From the NCBI GenBank assembly GCA_025964795.1, contig JAOPYC010000101.1:1-64000 (forward strand): a stretch of DNA of 64,000 bases, written 5' to 3'. Made by a program: the position numbers and the translations under genes. Positions within the stretch are counted from its first letter, which is position 1; each line of letters begins with the position of its first letter. Shown piece by piece: positions 1-8,124 of the stretch. This DNA is from Marmoricola sp. GTDB lineage: Bacteria > Actinomycetota > Actinomycetes > Propionibacteriales > Nocardioidaceae. The notes under the pieces were generated by a model that made no database searches, was not told the DNA's origin, and saw only the letters and a program-made list of their open reading frames with translations.

Positions 1-890
1 TCGTAGATCCACCGGCGCCACATCTCGGCGTAGCTCTCGCGGTCCTTGCGGCGGTCCTTCGTGCCGTACTCGATGAAGGTGCCGATCGCCGCGTCCACGA
101 CGCGGTGGTTGTTCCACCAGGCGTAGCGCAGGTCCCGCTCCAGGAGCTGGTGGTTGCCCTCGTCGGAGAGGGCCATCAGCAAGGTGGCGTAGCCGTTGCT
201 GATGTGCCGGGACTCGTCGGACTGCACCGAGTGGAACACCGTCGGCAGCAGGTAGTCGCCGTTGGCGGCCGCCTCGGCCGGCATCGCGACGAACAGGGTG
301 TTGGTGAAGGCGGTCTCGGCGACGATGGTGAGGTAGATGCTCGCCGCCGTGATGGCGTCACCGGTGATGAAGCCCTCCGCGAACTGCCGTCCGATCGTGC
401 CGCAGTAGTCGTTCTGGAAGTTGCGCAGACTGCTGTTGAACCCGGCGGGGTCGATGTAGTTGTTCATGTACAGCCGCTTGAGGTTCTGCTGGATCGTCGA
501 GTGCCGCACCTCGTCGATCATCTGGATCGCCTGGCCGTTGTGGAGCTCGGGGTTGGGCACCGTGCGGAAGAGCAGCGGCATCGCTCGCGCCGCCGAGATC
601 TCGGGCAGCGGGATGATGCTGAGGAACAGCTTCTGCCACTCCAGCCAGCGCTCCTGCACCTGGCGGAACATGTTGCCGCGGATGGCTCCGTCGGCAGCTC
701 CGTAGACGCGGTGGTCCTTCTCCTCCTGCATGGGGAAGTACGACCGGAGCACCTGCTTGAGGGGGTCCTTCTTCTTGGCCTTCTGGAACGTGTAGTCGGT
801 CCCGTACTGGGAGACCGGTTCGTGGTAGAGAGGCTCCCAGGCCAGCTCTTGGATCTTCTCGTGAGCCTTGGCCACACTTTGGCGAGTCAT
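1..890 (-). CDS. prmA: Propane/phenol-type soluble diiron monooxygenase, alpha (hydroxylase) subunit; 3' end off the window
   Basis: Large oxygenase subunit of a soluble diiron monooxygenase, closest by eye to PrmA (propane 2-monooxygenase) and MimA (propane/phenol/acetone monooxygenase); with reductase, beta and coupling subunits it would oxidise propane to 2-propanol in the cytoplasm. Translated on the minus strand it opens MTRQSVAKAHEK and shows the two iron-binding ExxH motifs, DEVRH (about residues 128-132) and DESRH, plus the family signatures RGNMFRQVQERWLEW and MNNYIDPAGF. The start is fixed by AGGAG five bases upstream. Only about 296 residues of roughly 540 are present because the gene runs off the left edge, where the other subunit genes would be expected. 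An inverted-repeat operator lies about 70 bp upstream. Propane versus phenol specificity cannot be decided from sequence. Confidence 0.95.
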   Translation of the reverse strand, partial: MTRQSVAKAHEKIQELAWEPLYHEPVSQYGTDYTFQKAKKKDPLKQVLRSYFPMQEEKDHRVYGAADGAIRGNMFRQVQERWLEWQKLFLSIIPLPEISAARAMPLLFRTVPNPELHNGQAIQMIDEVRHSTIQQNLKRLYMNNYIDPAGFNSSLRNFQNDYCGTIGRQFAEGFITGDAITAASIYLTIVAETAFTNTLFVAMPAEAAANGDYLLPTVFHSVQSDESRHISNGYATLLMALSDEGNHQLLERDLRYAWWNNHRVVDAAIGTFIEYGTKDRRKDRESYAEMWRRWIY

Positions 891-956
891 CACTACTCCT
901 TCCTGTAAGTCGAGTAGTTCCGTCTGCAGTCAAGACCCGTTGCGGCGTGGCGGCGG

Positions 957-971
957 GTCTCACATTGAGAC
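957..971. promoter_or_regulatory. Operator copy 1, GTCTCA-N3-TGAGAC, upstream of prmA
   Basis: Perfect 6-bp inverted repeat with spacer CAT, in the gap between the 82-aa gene and prmA, centred about 74 bp before the prmA start codon. The same 15-mer recurs at 3314-3328 and a 7-bp-arm variant at 1327-1343. It is the likely binding site of the neighbouring AcoR/MimR-type regulator; that assignment is inferred from distribution only. Confidence 0.75.
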
Positions 972-997
972 GGACCCGGGACGTGCACCAGGCGCCC

Positions 998-1246
998 TCA
1001 GTCGCCGTCGAACATCGCCTCGCGGATCTCGTCGAGGTGGGCCCGGACGCCGCGCATCACCTCGCGGTTGCCCTCCGGCGCAGGCTCGATCCCGAGCGCC
1101 TCGAGCAGGGCTCGGGCGGGCGGTCCGGGGTCGCCGCTCTCACCGAGGACCGGGTGCAGGCCCTGGTCCGCGAGGTGGGCGAAGACGAGGTTCACGACGC
1201 TCCACGGGTTGTAGCTCTCGGCCTCGCCGCCGTCGCCTGCATCCAT
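998..1246 (-). CDS. 82-aa small protein of the monooxygenase cluster, function unknown
   Basis: Small acidic protein beginning MDAGDGGEAESYNPWSVVNL. It has no membrane segment or cysteine motif and I do not recognise a named family. It has a convincing ribosome binding site (GGAGG about 6 bases before the ATG) and sits between the regulator gene and prmA on the prmA strand. Separate copies of the GTCTCA/TGAGAC repeat precede it (1327-1343) and follow it (957-971), so it appears to be a member of the same regulon and perhaps the first gene of the prm transcript. A regulatory or assembly role is possible but unsupported. Confidence 0.75.
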   Translation of the reverse strand: MDAGDGGEAESYNPWSVVNLVFAHLADQGLHPVLGESGDPGPPARALLEALGIEPAPEGNREVMRGVRAHLDEIREAMFDGD

Positions 1247-1326
1247 CCGGCACCTCCGGGGACCCGCGCCGGAACGGGATCGCTCCAGGCGCTGTGCCGG
1301 ACGCTACGCCGGCCCGGAGCGGTCGC

Positions 1327-1343
1327 TGTCTCAATCTGAGACA
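1327..1343. promoter_or_regulatory. Operator copy 2, TGTCTCA-N3-TGAGACA, between small gene and activator
   Basis: Seven-base perfect arms with spacer ATC, further flanked by GC on the outer left and GC just beyond the right arm. It lies in the divergent intergenic region, about 80 bp before the 82-aa gene (minus) and about 150 bp before the activator gene (plus), so it could serve both. Confidence 0.75.
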
Positions 1344-1490
1344 CAGCGTGGGGCCGCGTTGGGCAAGACTCGACGCGGATATCGAACGCGCTTATCGTGA
1401 ACGAGCGGCCCCAGACCCCGGCCGCCCGTGCAGGGCCGGCTACGGGGGTGGGCGGCCAAGCGCACAACCAGTCTCAGGGGGTGGGGTTGT

Positions 1491-3299
1491 ATGGCGCCGT
1501 CATCGGCAGCACCGAGGCCGGTCGCGCCTGCCCAGAGGGTGGCGGCAGCCGACCGGGTGCGCTTCCTGACCGAGGACTCGCCCGCGCCACGCACCGTCCG
1601 CGACACGATCCTGGCGTCGTGGCGCCGGTCCCAGGCCATGCGCGTGGCGGCCGACAAGATCGAGATGCGCTTCGAGCCCGACATCCACCTCGACACCCGG
1701 CTGACCCGGAGCGCCCAACCCGTCCTGCGCAACCTGAGCGAACAGCTCCAGGGCCAGTCGGTCAGCGTGATCCTGACCGACCAGACCGGACTGGTGCTCA
1801 GCCGGCTGACCGGCGACGGCGAGCTGGAGCGCCACCTCGACCGGGTACTCCTCGCGCCCGGCTTCAACTATGCCGAGGAGTTCGTGGGCACCAACGGGAT
1901 CGGCACGGCCCTGGAGGTCGGCGGCCCGGCCCACGTCTTCGGGCACGAGCACTACGCCGAGAACCTCGAGGAACTCGCCTGCGCCGGCGTACCCATCCAC
2001 CACCCGGTGACCGGTCGCCTGGTGGGCGCCGTCGACCTCACCTGCTGGCGCAAGGACGCCGGAACCCTCCTGCTCACCCTGGCGAAGACGACCGCGGCCC
2101 AGATCCGGCAGGCCCTGCTCACCGACGCCAGTGCCTCCCAGCTCGAGCTCTTCCAGGACTACCTGCGGGCCTGCAACCGCCGAACCGGCATCGTCTTCGC
2201 GATGAACAGCGACGTGGTGATGCTCAACGACCACGCCCGCGCCTCGCTGGAGCCGGCGGACCAGTCGACCCTGCTCGCACAGGCCGCCGAGTCGATGGCC
2301 ACGGCCCGTCGCGGGACGGTGCTGGTCGAGCTGCCCTCGGGGGTGACGGCCAGGATGTACTGCCGCCGCGTGGGCGCCAGCGACGCACCCTCGGGAGTGG
2401 TGGCGCACGTCGTGCTCGACCGGAACACCACCGAGGCGACCCACGCTCGCGAGCTGCGCCGCACGGTCCCGCTGCCCAGCCTCGTCGGCTCGGGTCCGCC
2501 CTGGCTGCACGCGTGCCAGGAGGTGGAGCGGGTCTTCCGGTCCGGCGAGTGGCTGGCGGTCGAGGGCGAGCCCGGGGTCGGCAAGCTGGCGGTCCTGCGC
2601 GCGGTCCAGCTGCGCCGCCAGCCCGTCGGTCGCCTCGAGCTCCTCGAGGCACGGAACGCGGCCTCCGATCCCGAGTGGCTCGCAGGCGCGCGCCAGGCCC
2701 TGACCGGGGGCGCCGAGACCGTGGTGTTCAGGCACGTCGACGAGCTGAGCGCTCCACTGCTCCGCAGCCTGGCCGCGGCGCTCCAGGACGCCCGCGCCAA
2801 GCAGACCTCCCCGACGTGGGTAGCCGTGACGCTGGCTGTGGACAAGCACAGCGCCGCCCTCGAACAGCTGCTGCGCCTGTTCCCGAGCTCGGTGGAGCTG
2901 CCCCCCTTGCGACTCCACCTCGAGGACCTGCCGCCGCTCGTCACCGGGTTCCTGTCCCGGCACGGCCAGGCCGGCCAGCTCACCTGCTCGCCGGAGGCGA
3001 TGCGGCTGCTGATGCGGATGTCGTGGCCTGGGAACGCCCTGCAGCTGCACGACCTGCTGCGCGCGGTGACCACCCACCGTCGGTCCGGCTCCATCACCGC
3101 CGAGGACCTGCCGCCGGAGGTGCACGCCGTGAGCCGTCGGGTGCTGAGCCCGCTGGAGGCCATGGAGCGCGACGCCATCGTCAAGTGCCTCAACGACGCC
3201 CACGGCAACAAGCTCCAGGCCGCACGCTCGCTGGGCATGTCCCGGGCCACGATCTACCGCAAGATCCACGACTACGGGATCGTCCCGCCCACCGTCTGA
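1491..3299 (+). CDS. mimR: AcoR/MimR-family transcriptional activator (GAF, degenerate AAA+, Fis-type HTH)
   Basis: About 602 aa. An N-terminal GAF-like sensor region contains a segment around GTNGIGTALEVG, as in AcoR proteins. It is followed by an AAA+ module whose Walker A reads GEPGVGKL (about residues 358-365) and a C-terminal Fis-type helix-turn-helix (about 553-598, NKLQAARSLGMSRATIYRKI). The GAFTGA loop that contacts sigma-54 is absent and the Walker A ends in Leu, so this is the degenerate sigma-54-independent type known in Actinobacteria next to mim/prm genes. I chose the ATG at 1491, preceded by a GGGGGTG stretch; longer upstream forms are possible. Divergent from the monooxygenase genes, it likely activates them in response to alkane-derived ketone or alcohol, with the GTCTCA/TGAGAC repeats as sites (inference). 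Confidence 0.9.
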   Translation: MAPSSAAPRPVAPAQRVAAADRVRFLTEDSPAPRTVRDTILASWRRSQAMRVAADKIEMRFEPDIHLDTRLTRSAQPVLRNLSEQLQGQSVSVILTDQTGLVLSRLTGDGELERHLDRVLLAPGFNYAEEFVGTNGIGTALEVGGPAHVFGHEHYAENLEELACAGVPIHHPVTGRLVGAVDLTCWRKDAGTLLLTLAKTTAAQIRQALLTDASASQLELFQDYLRACNRRTGIVFAMNSDVVMLNDHARASLEPADQSTLLAQAAESMATARRGTVLVELPSGVTARMYCRRVGASDAPSGVVAHVVLDRNTTEATHARELRRTVPLPSLVGSGPPWLHACQEVERVFRSGEWLAVEGEPGVGKLAVLRAVQLRRQPVGRLELLEARNAASDPEWLAGARQALTGGAETVVFRHVDELSAPLLRSLAAALQDARAKQTSPTWVAVTLAVDKHSAALEQLLRLFPSSVELPPLRLHLEDLPPLVTGFLSRHGQAGQLTCSPEAMRLLMRMSWPGNALQLHDLLRAVTTHRRSGSITAEDLPPEVHAVSRRVLSPLEAMERDAIVKCLNDAHGNKLQAARSLGMSRATIYRKIHDYGIVPPTV

Positions 3300-3313
3300 C
3301 CCTCCGCACGGCC

Positions 3314-3328
3314 GTCTCACATTGAGAC
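3314..3328. promoter_or_regulatory. Operator copy 3, GTCTCA-N3-TGAGAC, upstream of small membrane protein and ADH
   Basis: Identical 15-mer to copy 1, placed 15 bp after the activator stop codon and about 35 bp before the ATG of the 72-aa membrane protein gene. It ties the downstream alcohol dehydrogenase to the monooxygenase regulon. Confidence 0.75.
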
Positions 3329-3362
3329 TCCCCGCCCGGTGCGGGCTGCGTAGCGTCGCCTC

Positions 3363-3581
3363 ATGGAACCCACTCCATCGGTAGCGCTCCCCCTGCTCCA
3401 GCTGGGGCTGCTGATGGGCATCGTCATCGCCGGCCAGAGCTTCGCGGTGCACCGGATGCCGATGGACAGCGTCCCCACGGTGCTCCGGGCACGCGTCCTG
3501 CTGTGCAACCGGATCCGGCCGTGGCTGGCCGTCGCCGCGGCGGCCATCACCGCCGCGGGCCTGCTGCTCCAGTTCACCTGA
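3363..3581 (+). CDS. 72-aa membrane protein in the alkane-oxidation regulon, function unknown
   Basis: Two predicted membrane helices, roughly residues 8-28 (LLQLGLLMGIVIAGQSF) and 53-71 (LAVAAAAITAAGLLLQ), joined by a basic loop. No family recognised. It begins 35 bp after operator copy 3 and is followed after 24 bp by the alcohol dehydrogenase on the same strand, so the two are probably cotranscribed. A role in uptake or membrane association is only a guess. Confidence 0.7.
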   Translation: MEPTPSVALPLLQLGLLMGIVIAGQSFAVHRMPMDSVPTVLRARVLLCNRIRPWLAVAAAAITAAGLLLQFT

Positions 3582-3605
3582 ACCGCTCCCCACCGGAGGG
3601 ACACC

Positions 3606-4655
3606 ATGAAGGCTCTCGTCTATCACGGCCCCGGGAAGAAGGCCTGGGAGGACGTCCCGGACGCCGCCGTCCAGGACCCCACGGATGTCGTCGTGCGGGT
3701 GGACACCACCACCATCTGCGGCACCGACCTGCACATCCTCGAGGGCGACGTGCCCACCGTCGCGGAGGGGCGCGTCCTGGGCCACGAGGCCATCGGCACC
3801 ATCACCGAGGTCGGCGACGCCGTCCACGCCTTCGCGGTCGGTGACCGCGTGCTGGTGCCGGCCATCACCCGCTGTGGCCGCTGCGCCTACTGCCAGCAGG
3901 GCACGCCGTCCCACTGCCAGACGGTGGGCGGCATCGGGTGGATCTTCGGGCACCTCATCGACGGCACCCAGGCGGAGTCGGTCCGGGTACCCTTCGCGGA
4001 CACCTCCCTCTACACGGTCCCGGAGGACGTCCCGGACCAGCAGGCGATCGTCCTGGCCGACTCGCTCCCGACCGGTTACGAGGTCGGCGTGCTGGCGGGC
4101 GGCGTACGACCCGGCGACACCGTCGCGGTGGTCGGCGCCGGAGCCGTCGGGCTCTCGGCCGTGCTCACCACCGGACTGTGGGGAGCGGCCCGGGTCATCG
4201 CCGTGGACACCAACAAGTTCCGCCTCGAGAAGGCACTGGACTTCGGCGCCACCGACATGGTCGAGGTCGGCCCGGACACGGCAGTCGAGGTGCTCGCGCT
4301 CAGCGACGACGGTCTGGGCGTCGACGTCGCCATCGAGGCCGTGGGGTTCCCCGAGACGCTGCTCACCGCCGCGTCCCTGGTGCGCCCGGGCGGCACGGTG
4401 GCCAACGTCGGGGTGCACGGAACCCCGGTCGAGCTGCCCATGCAGGACCTGTGGATCAAGAACATCAGCATCACCATGGGCCTGGTGGACACCGTGTCCA
4501 TCCCGACCCTGCTGAAGATGGTCGCCAGCGGCAAGATCCCGGCCGAGAAGATGGGTACGCACACGTTCGCCCTCGACCAGATCGACCAGGCCTACGACGT
4601 CTTCAAGCATGCAGCGGACAACCTCGCCCTCAAGGTCGTGCTCCAGCCGGCCTGA
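3606..4655 (+). CDS. adh1: Zinc-dependent secondary alcohol dehydrogenase
   Basis: 349-aa medium-chain dehydrogenase. It shows catalytic zinc ligands Cys38 and His60-Glu61 (ICGTD, GHE), a structural zinc set Cys90/93/96/104 and an NAD(P)-binding GAGAVG near residue 172. GGAGGG precedes the ATG. Beside a propane-type monooxygenase the expected reaction is 2-propanol to acetone, as for adh1 of Gordonia propane clusters; the substrate is inferred from context. It ends at a perfect GACCTCG/CGAGGTC hairpin. It probably shares the operator at 3314 through the upstream small membrane protein gene. Confidence 0.9.
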   Translation: MKALVYHGPGKKAWEDVPDAAVQDPTDVVVRVDTTTICGTDLHILEGDVPTVAEGRVLGHEAIGTITEVGDAVHAFAVGDRVLVPAITRCGRCAYCQQGTPSHCQTVGGIGWIFGHLIDGTQAESVRVPFADTSLYTVPEDVPDQQAIVLADSLPTGYEVGVLAGGVRPGDTVAVVGAGAVGLSAVLTTGLWGAARVIAVDTNKFRLEKALDFGATDMVEVGPDTAVEVLALSDDGLGVDVAIEAVGFPETLLTAASLVRPGGTVANVGVHGTPVELPMQDLWIKNISITMGLVDTVSIPTLLKMVASGKIPAEKMGTHTFALDQIDQAYDVFKHAADNLALKVVLQPA

Positions 4656-4670
4656 CCTCGGGGCGAGGTC
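4654..4670 (+). terminator. Terminator-like hairpin after adh
   Basis: Perfect 7-bp stem GACCTCG/CGAGGTC with loop GGG, overlapping the adh stop codon. No U-tract follows, so it may be a GC-rich hairpin of the kind common in actinobacteria rather than a classical intrinsic terminator. Confidence 0.4.
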
Positions 4671-4983
4671 GCTGTCCGCGGACGGCATTCACTCCTGCCT
4701 GACGTTCGGTGAGACCCTGCCCCGCGTGATCATGCCGGTGACGAGGTCCGAGGACCGCGAATCTCTGCTGAGTTCACGGGGAACCTGGAGCATGCATCAA
4801 TCGCGGCTACTAGACGATTCCGTTAGGGCGCGGTGTCTGGCCAGACTCGGTCCAGGTGTCCGGCGGGAAGCTCTCCATGCGGCTGCCCACCTGCTCGCTG
4901 GTGTGGCTCACTTTCGGTCTGCGTCCCGCCGGTCACCGTGACGAGGCGTGGCTCAAGAAGGGACTGCCCTGCTCGTAGTAGCA
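4671..4983. other. Intergenic gap before IS110 element
   Basis: About 310 bases without a convincing gene or hairpin. Composition is visibly less GC-biased than neighbouring coding sequence in places (for example around 4790-4830). It presumably contains the left end of the IS110-family element, but IS110 members lack clear terminal inverted repeats and I could not place the boundary. Confidence 0.5.
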
Positions 4984-6075
4984 ATGCCCACCTCGCCGTC
5001 CATATCGGATCGAGCGCAGGCGGGAGAAGCACTGGAACAGGTCATCATCGGGGTCGATCCCCACAAGCTGTCGGCCACCATCGAGGTCGTTGACCAGAAC
5101 GAGAAGCTGCTCGGCTCGGGGTAGTTCACCACCGACCGGGCCGGCTACGCCGCGATGCGCAAGTACGCCGGCACCTGGCCGGCGCGTCTCTGGGCCGTTG
5201 AAGGCAGCAACGGCGCCGGCCGTCCGCTCGCGCAGCGACTGCTCGAGGACGGCGAGCGCGTTGTCGACGTCCCCGCGAAGCTCGCTGCCCGCGTCCGGCT
5301 GTTCGACACCGGCCACAACCGTAAGACCGACGCCCACGACGCGCACGCAGTCGCCGTGGTCGCGGTCCGCACCAAGAACCTGCGAGTGCTCCAGCTCGAC
5401 GGGGAACTCAAGGCGCTGCGGATGCTGACCAACCGTCGAGAAGCACTCACCCGGCGCCGGGTCCAGACCGTCGACCGGCTCCAGGCCCTGCTCGCGGAAC
5501 TCCTGCCGGGACAGGCGAAACGTGACATCACCACTGGCCAAGCCAAGGCCATGCTGGCATCAGTCCGGCCGCGTGACATCGCCGGCAAGACCCGCCGACA
5601 CATCGCCGCGGAGGAGCTGGCCGAGCTGGTCGCGGTCAGGGCCAAGATCAAGAAGGCCACCGCCGAGCTCAAGGCCATCGTGATCGCCCGCGGCTCACAC
5701 TTGATGGACCTTCATGGCGTCGGCCCAGTCGTCGCAGCCCGGGTGCTCGCCGACGTCGGTGACGTCACCCGGTTCGCGGACCGCAACCGCTTCGCTTCCT
5801 GGACCGGCCCCGCCCCACTCGATGCCTCATCTGGTGAGCAGAACCCTCACCGGCTCTCTCGGGCAGGGAACCGGCGGATGAACCACATGATCCACATCGC
5901 CGCGATCAGCCAGATTCGCCTGGAGACAGACGTCCGCGCCTACTACCGACGCAAGCGAGCCGAGGGCAAGAACCCACTCGAGGCGCTCAGGTGCCTCAAG
6001 CGCAGGATCTCTGACGCCATCTACCGCCAGCTCCTCGACGACGCCTACAGCGACGCCCGGCAGCCGCCGAGATAG
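4984..6075 (+). pseudogene. IS110-family transposase with an in-frame amber stop
   Basis: Reading from the ATG at 4984 gives an IS110 (DEDD) transposase N-terminus with VIIGVDPHK. It is interrupted by TAG at 5122-5124 and continues in the same frame to 6075 with the rest of the DEDD domain (KTDAHDAHA) and the C-terminal Transposase_20 region (LHGVGPVVAARVLADVGDV; SRAGNRRMNHM). Total length without the stop would be about 363 codons, close to normal. The stop lies about 47 codons in and separates the first catalytic Asp from the rest, so the copy is probably inactive unless the stop is suppressed. A restart at 5155 would lack the first catalytic Asp. Confidence 0.9.
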
Positions 6076-6302
6076 GGCTCGGCCTTAGGAGTCCCCTGCG
6101 CTAGATGCACTGAAAAGACATCGTCCGGCGCGTGGTCTCGCGGAGATACGTCCCGAACCTTCCAGGCGCCTAAACACTGATGGCGAGGCTAGGGAGTAGG
6201 AGCGCAAGGGTTCTCGCACTAGTGGTACTGGTTGCGTCCTTCTGGGCAAAAAAAAAGAGTCGCAATCGTAGGAGAAGCCGCACCAAGATCCCCCAGCAGG
6301 AT

Positions 6303-7127
6303 TCAGGTCGCCTTGGGGCTGGCCAGGTTGCAGGTCAGGTGGGTGAGGCGGAGGTTGGCTCGGTCGTCGTTGCCGCCGTGCTGGACCTGCACGATGTGGT
6401 CGACGGAGCCGGCCCTCAGGTTCGGCCAATAGAGGTTCGGGTCGATGGGCTCTTTGCAGAGCTGGCACATCCAGCCGTCCTCGCGAGCCAGCCGTTCGAC
6501 CGACCGCCGGTTGTTGACTCCGACGCTGGCCCGGCTGGGTCGGCAGCGTCGGCCGCAGTACTTCCGCACCGCCGAAGTGCTGGGGTCGAACGTCTCGCCG
6601 CACGTTGCACACTGTCTGGGCGCATACTCGGTCGGCGTCTGGCTGACGCGGGGCCTGTTCTTGGAAAGGAGTGGGTCGCCGTAGCGGCTCCAGCGGTAGT
6701 AGTGCTGGTCGCACAGGCCTCTGGCATTGGTGGGTCGAATGCACCCGTCGATGGAGCACTGCTTGCCCAGGTCGGGAGGGAAGAAGTCGGGCGCCCCGAA
6801 TCGGCGCCAGCGCTGGTAGTGAGCGCCGCACCAGCCGCGCGCGGACGCCACCTGGCCACACCCCTCGACCGAGCACGGTACCGAGACCTTGGCGGCTGGT
6901 GGGTTCGCCGCCAGGAACTCGGCCCGGGCCTGGGCGTAGTAGTGCTTGCGACAGAGGTCCTTGGCGACAGGCCTCCCCTGGCAGCCATCAATGACGCAGA
7001 CCGTGGCTTGCACCCTGCGTCCGGGGGCGTTTGGGTCGCCGAGGTTGAGTAGGCGTCGGTAGTGCATGTCGCAGTAGCCGCGTGTCCTTGCTGGACGATC
7101 GCATCTAGTGGCAGCGCACCTGCTCAT
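6303..7127 (-). CDS. HNH endonuclease with four repeated zinc-knuckle motifs
   Basis: 274 aa. The N-terminal two-thirds carries four similar units of the form C-x4-C-x(8-10)-C-x2-H-Y (starting near residues 4, 44, 84 and 123). A CxxC...CxxxC knuckle follows (CATCGETFD ... CGRRC). The C-terminus is an HNH module with CQLC, DHIVQVQHGG, and N-L-R-L-THLTCN. This resembles phage and mobile-element HNH proteins that bind DNA through zinc knuckles. It lies next to the broken IS110 element and has more A/T-ending codons than its neighbours, consistent with acquisition (inference). A long A-run on the plus strand near 6248 gives a T-tract about 50 bases past its stop. Substrate unknown. Confidence 0.8.
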   Translation of the reverse strand: MSRCAATRCDRPARTRGYCDMHYRRLLNLGDPNAPGRRVQATVCVIDGCQGRPVAKDLCRKHYYAQARAEFLAANPPAAKVSVPCSVEGCGQVASARGWCGAHYQRWRRFGAPDFFPPDLGKQCSIDGCIRPTNARGLCDQHYYRWSRYGDPLLSKNRPRVSQTPTEYAPRQCATCGETFDPSTSAVRKYCGRRCRPSRASVGVNNRRSVERLAREDGWMCQLCKEPIDPNLYWPNLRAGSVDHIVQVQHGGNDDRANLRLTHLTCNLASPKAT

Positions 7128-7172
7128 AGGACCAGGCTAGAACTCAGCACCGACAGCGCTCATGGAATCGGA

Positions 7173-8039
7173 TCAGTCAGGGACGAGCACGATGTCGAAC
7201 CGGGCCCGGGTCCACGGCCCCGCGACCTGGCGGCCGTCGGGCGGCGGCGTGCCGGCAGGCTGCTCGGCGAAGTCCACGACCAGGGACTCCTTGACGCCGA
7301 ACACCGCGTCGGAGCCCTGGTGGGCGTCACCCCGGACGAAGATGTGCGTGACCAGCCGGTGGAACCCGGTCGCGGTGACCATGAAGTGCAGGTGGGCGGC
7401 TCGCATCGGCCCGCGGCCGGTGGCCGAGAGCAGGTCGCCGACCGGCCCGTCGTGCGGGATGGGGTACGGCGTGGGCGTGATCGCCCAGAACGAGTAGCGA
7501 CCGTCCTCGTCGGTGAAGAGGTGCCCCCGGGCCGCGCTGCGGTCGTCGGTGTACTGCACGTCGTACCGGCCGTCGTCGTCCGCCTCCCAGACGTCGAGCC
7601 GCGCGCCACCGACCGGGTGCCCCTCGACGTCGCGGACGGTGCCCTCCACCCAGCACGGCTGGCCACTGGCACCTCGGGCGATGTCGCCGCCGAGCGGCAC
7701 CTCGGGCGCATCCTCGACGAAGAACGGCCCGAAGACCGTGGCCTCGGTTGCCGACGGCACCGGTGGCTGGTTCACCGCGATGGTGAGCATCGACAGCCCG
7801 AGGACGTCGGAGAGCAGGATGAACTCCTGGCGCCGCTCGTCGGTGATCTGGCCGCAGCGGGTCAGGAAGTCGATCCCGGCCTCCCACTCCGCCTCGGTCA
7901 GCCGGACCTCGCGCACGAACGCGTGGGCGTGGCGCACCAGGGCATCCATCACCTCGCGCACCCGCGCGTCGGGCGCTTCCTCGAAGCTCGCCAGCACCTG
8001 GTCGGTCACCTGGCCCTCGCGACGTGCCGCCTCGTCCAT
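7173..8039 (-). CDS. Intradiol ring-cleavage dioxygenase, hydroxyquinol 1,2-dioxygenase-like
   Basis: About 288 aa from the internal ATG at 8039; an in-frame ATG at 8102 would add 21 residues without a better ribosome site. It has a catechol-dioxygenase N-terminal helical domain followed by the intradiol beta-sandwich. The Fe(III) ligands are visible as Tyr in DGRYDVQY, Tyr in [10 protein letters not shown], and two His in RAAHLHF. The [13 protein letters not shown] segment is typical of hydroxyquinol/chlorocatechol enzymes. It would cleave hydroxyquinol to maleylacetate, but no maleylacetate reductase is nearby, so it is an orphan here. Divergent from the TagB-like gene. Confidence 0.85.
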   Translation of the reverse strand: MDEAARREGQVTDQVLASFEEAPDARVREVMDALVRHAHAFVREVRLTEAEWEAGIDFLTRCGQITDERRQEFILLSDVLGLSMLTIAVNQPPVPSATEATVFGPFFVEDAPEVPLGGDIARGASGQPCWVEGTVRDVEGHPVGGARLDVWEADDDGRYDVQYTDDRSAARGHLFTDEDGRYSFWAITPTPYPIPHDGPVGDLLSATGRGPMRAAHLHFMVTATGFHRLVTHIFVRGDAHQGSDAVFGVKESLVVDFAEQPAGTPPPDGRQVAGPWTRARFDIVLVPD

Positions 8040-8124
8040 GGCAGCGCAGGCTACTAGTTCAGGTCCGGCCGGCCCGGGCAGGCGGCGGTACGTTCGCGAC
8101 ATCTTGGGCGGCTACCATCCCCGC

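Noticed and set aside
105-908. 267-codon plus-strand gene at the left edge
   Set aside because: Complementary to the clearly recognisable monooxygenase alpha subunit on the minus strand.
1491-3299. Sigma-54-dependent enhancer-binding protein
   Set aside because: No GAFTGA loop, degenerate Walker A, and no -24/-12 promoter seen; AcoR-like sigma-70-type activator fits better.
1500-4688. 1062-codon minus-strand open frame across activator and adh
   Set aside because: Antisense shadow of two well-supported genes; repetitive His/Gly/Asp composition and no recognisable protein.
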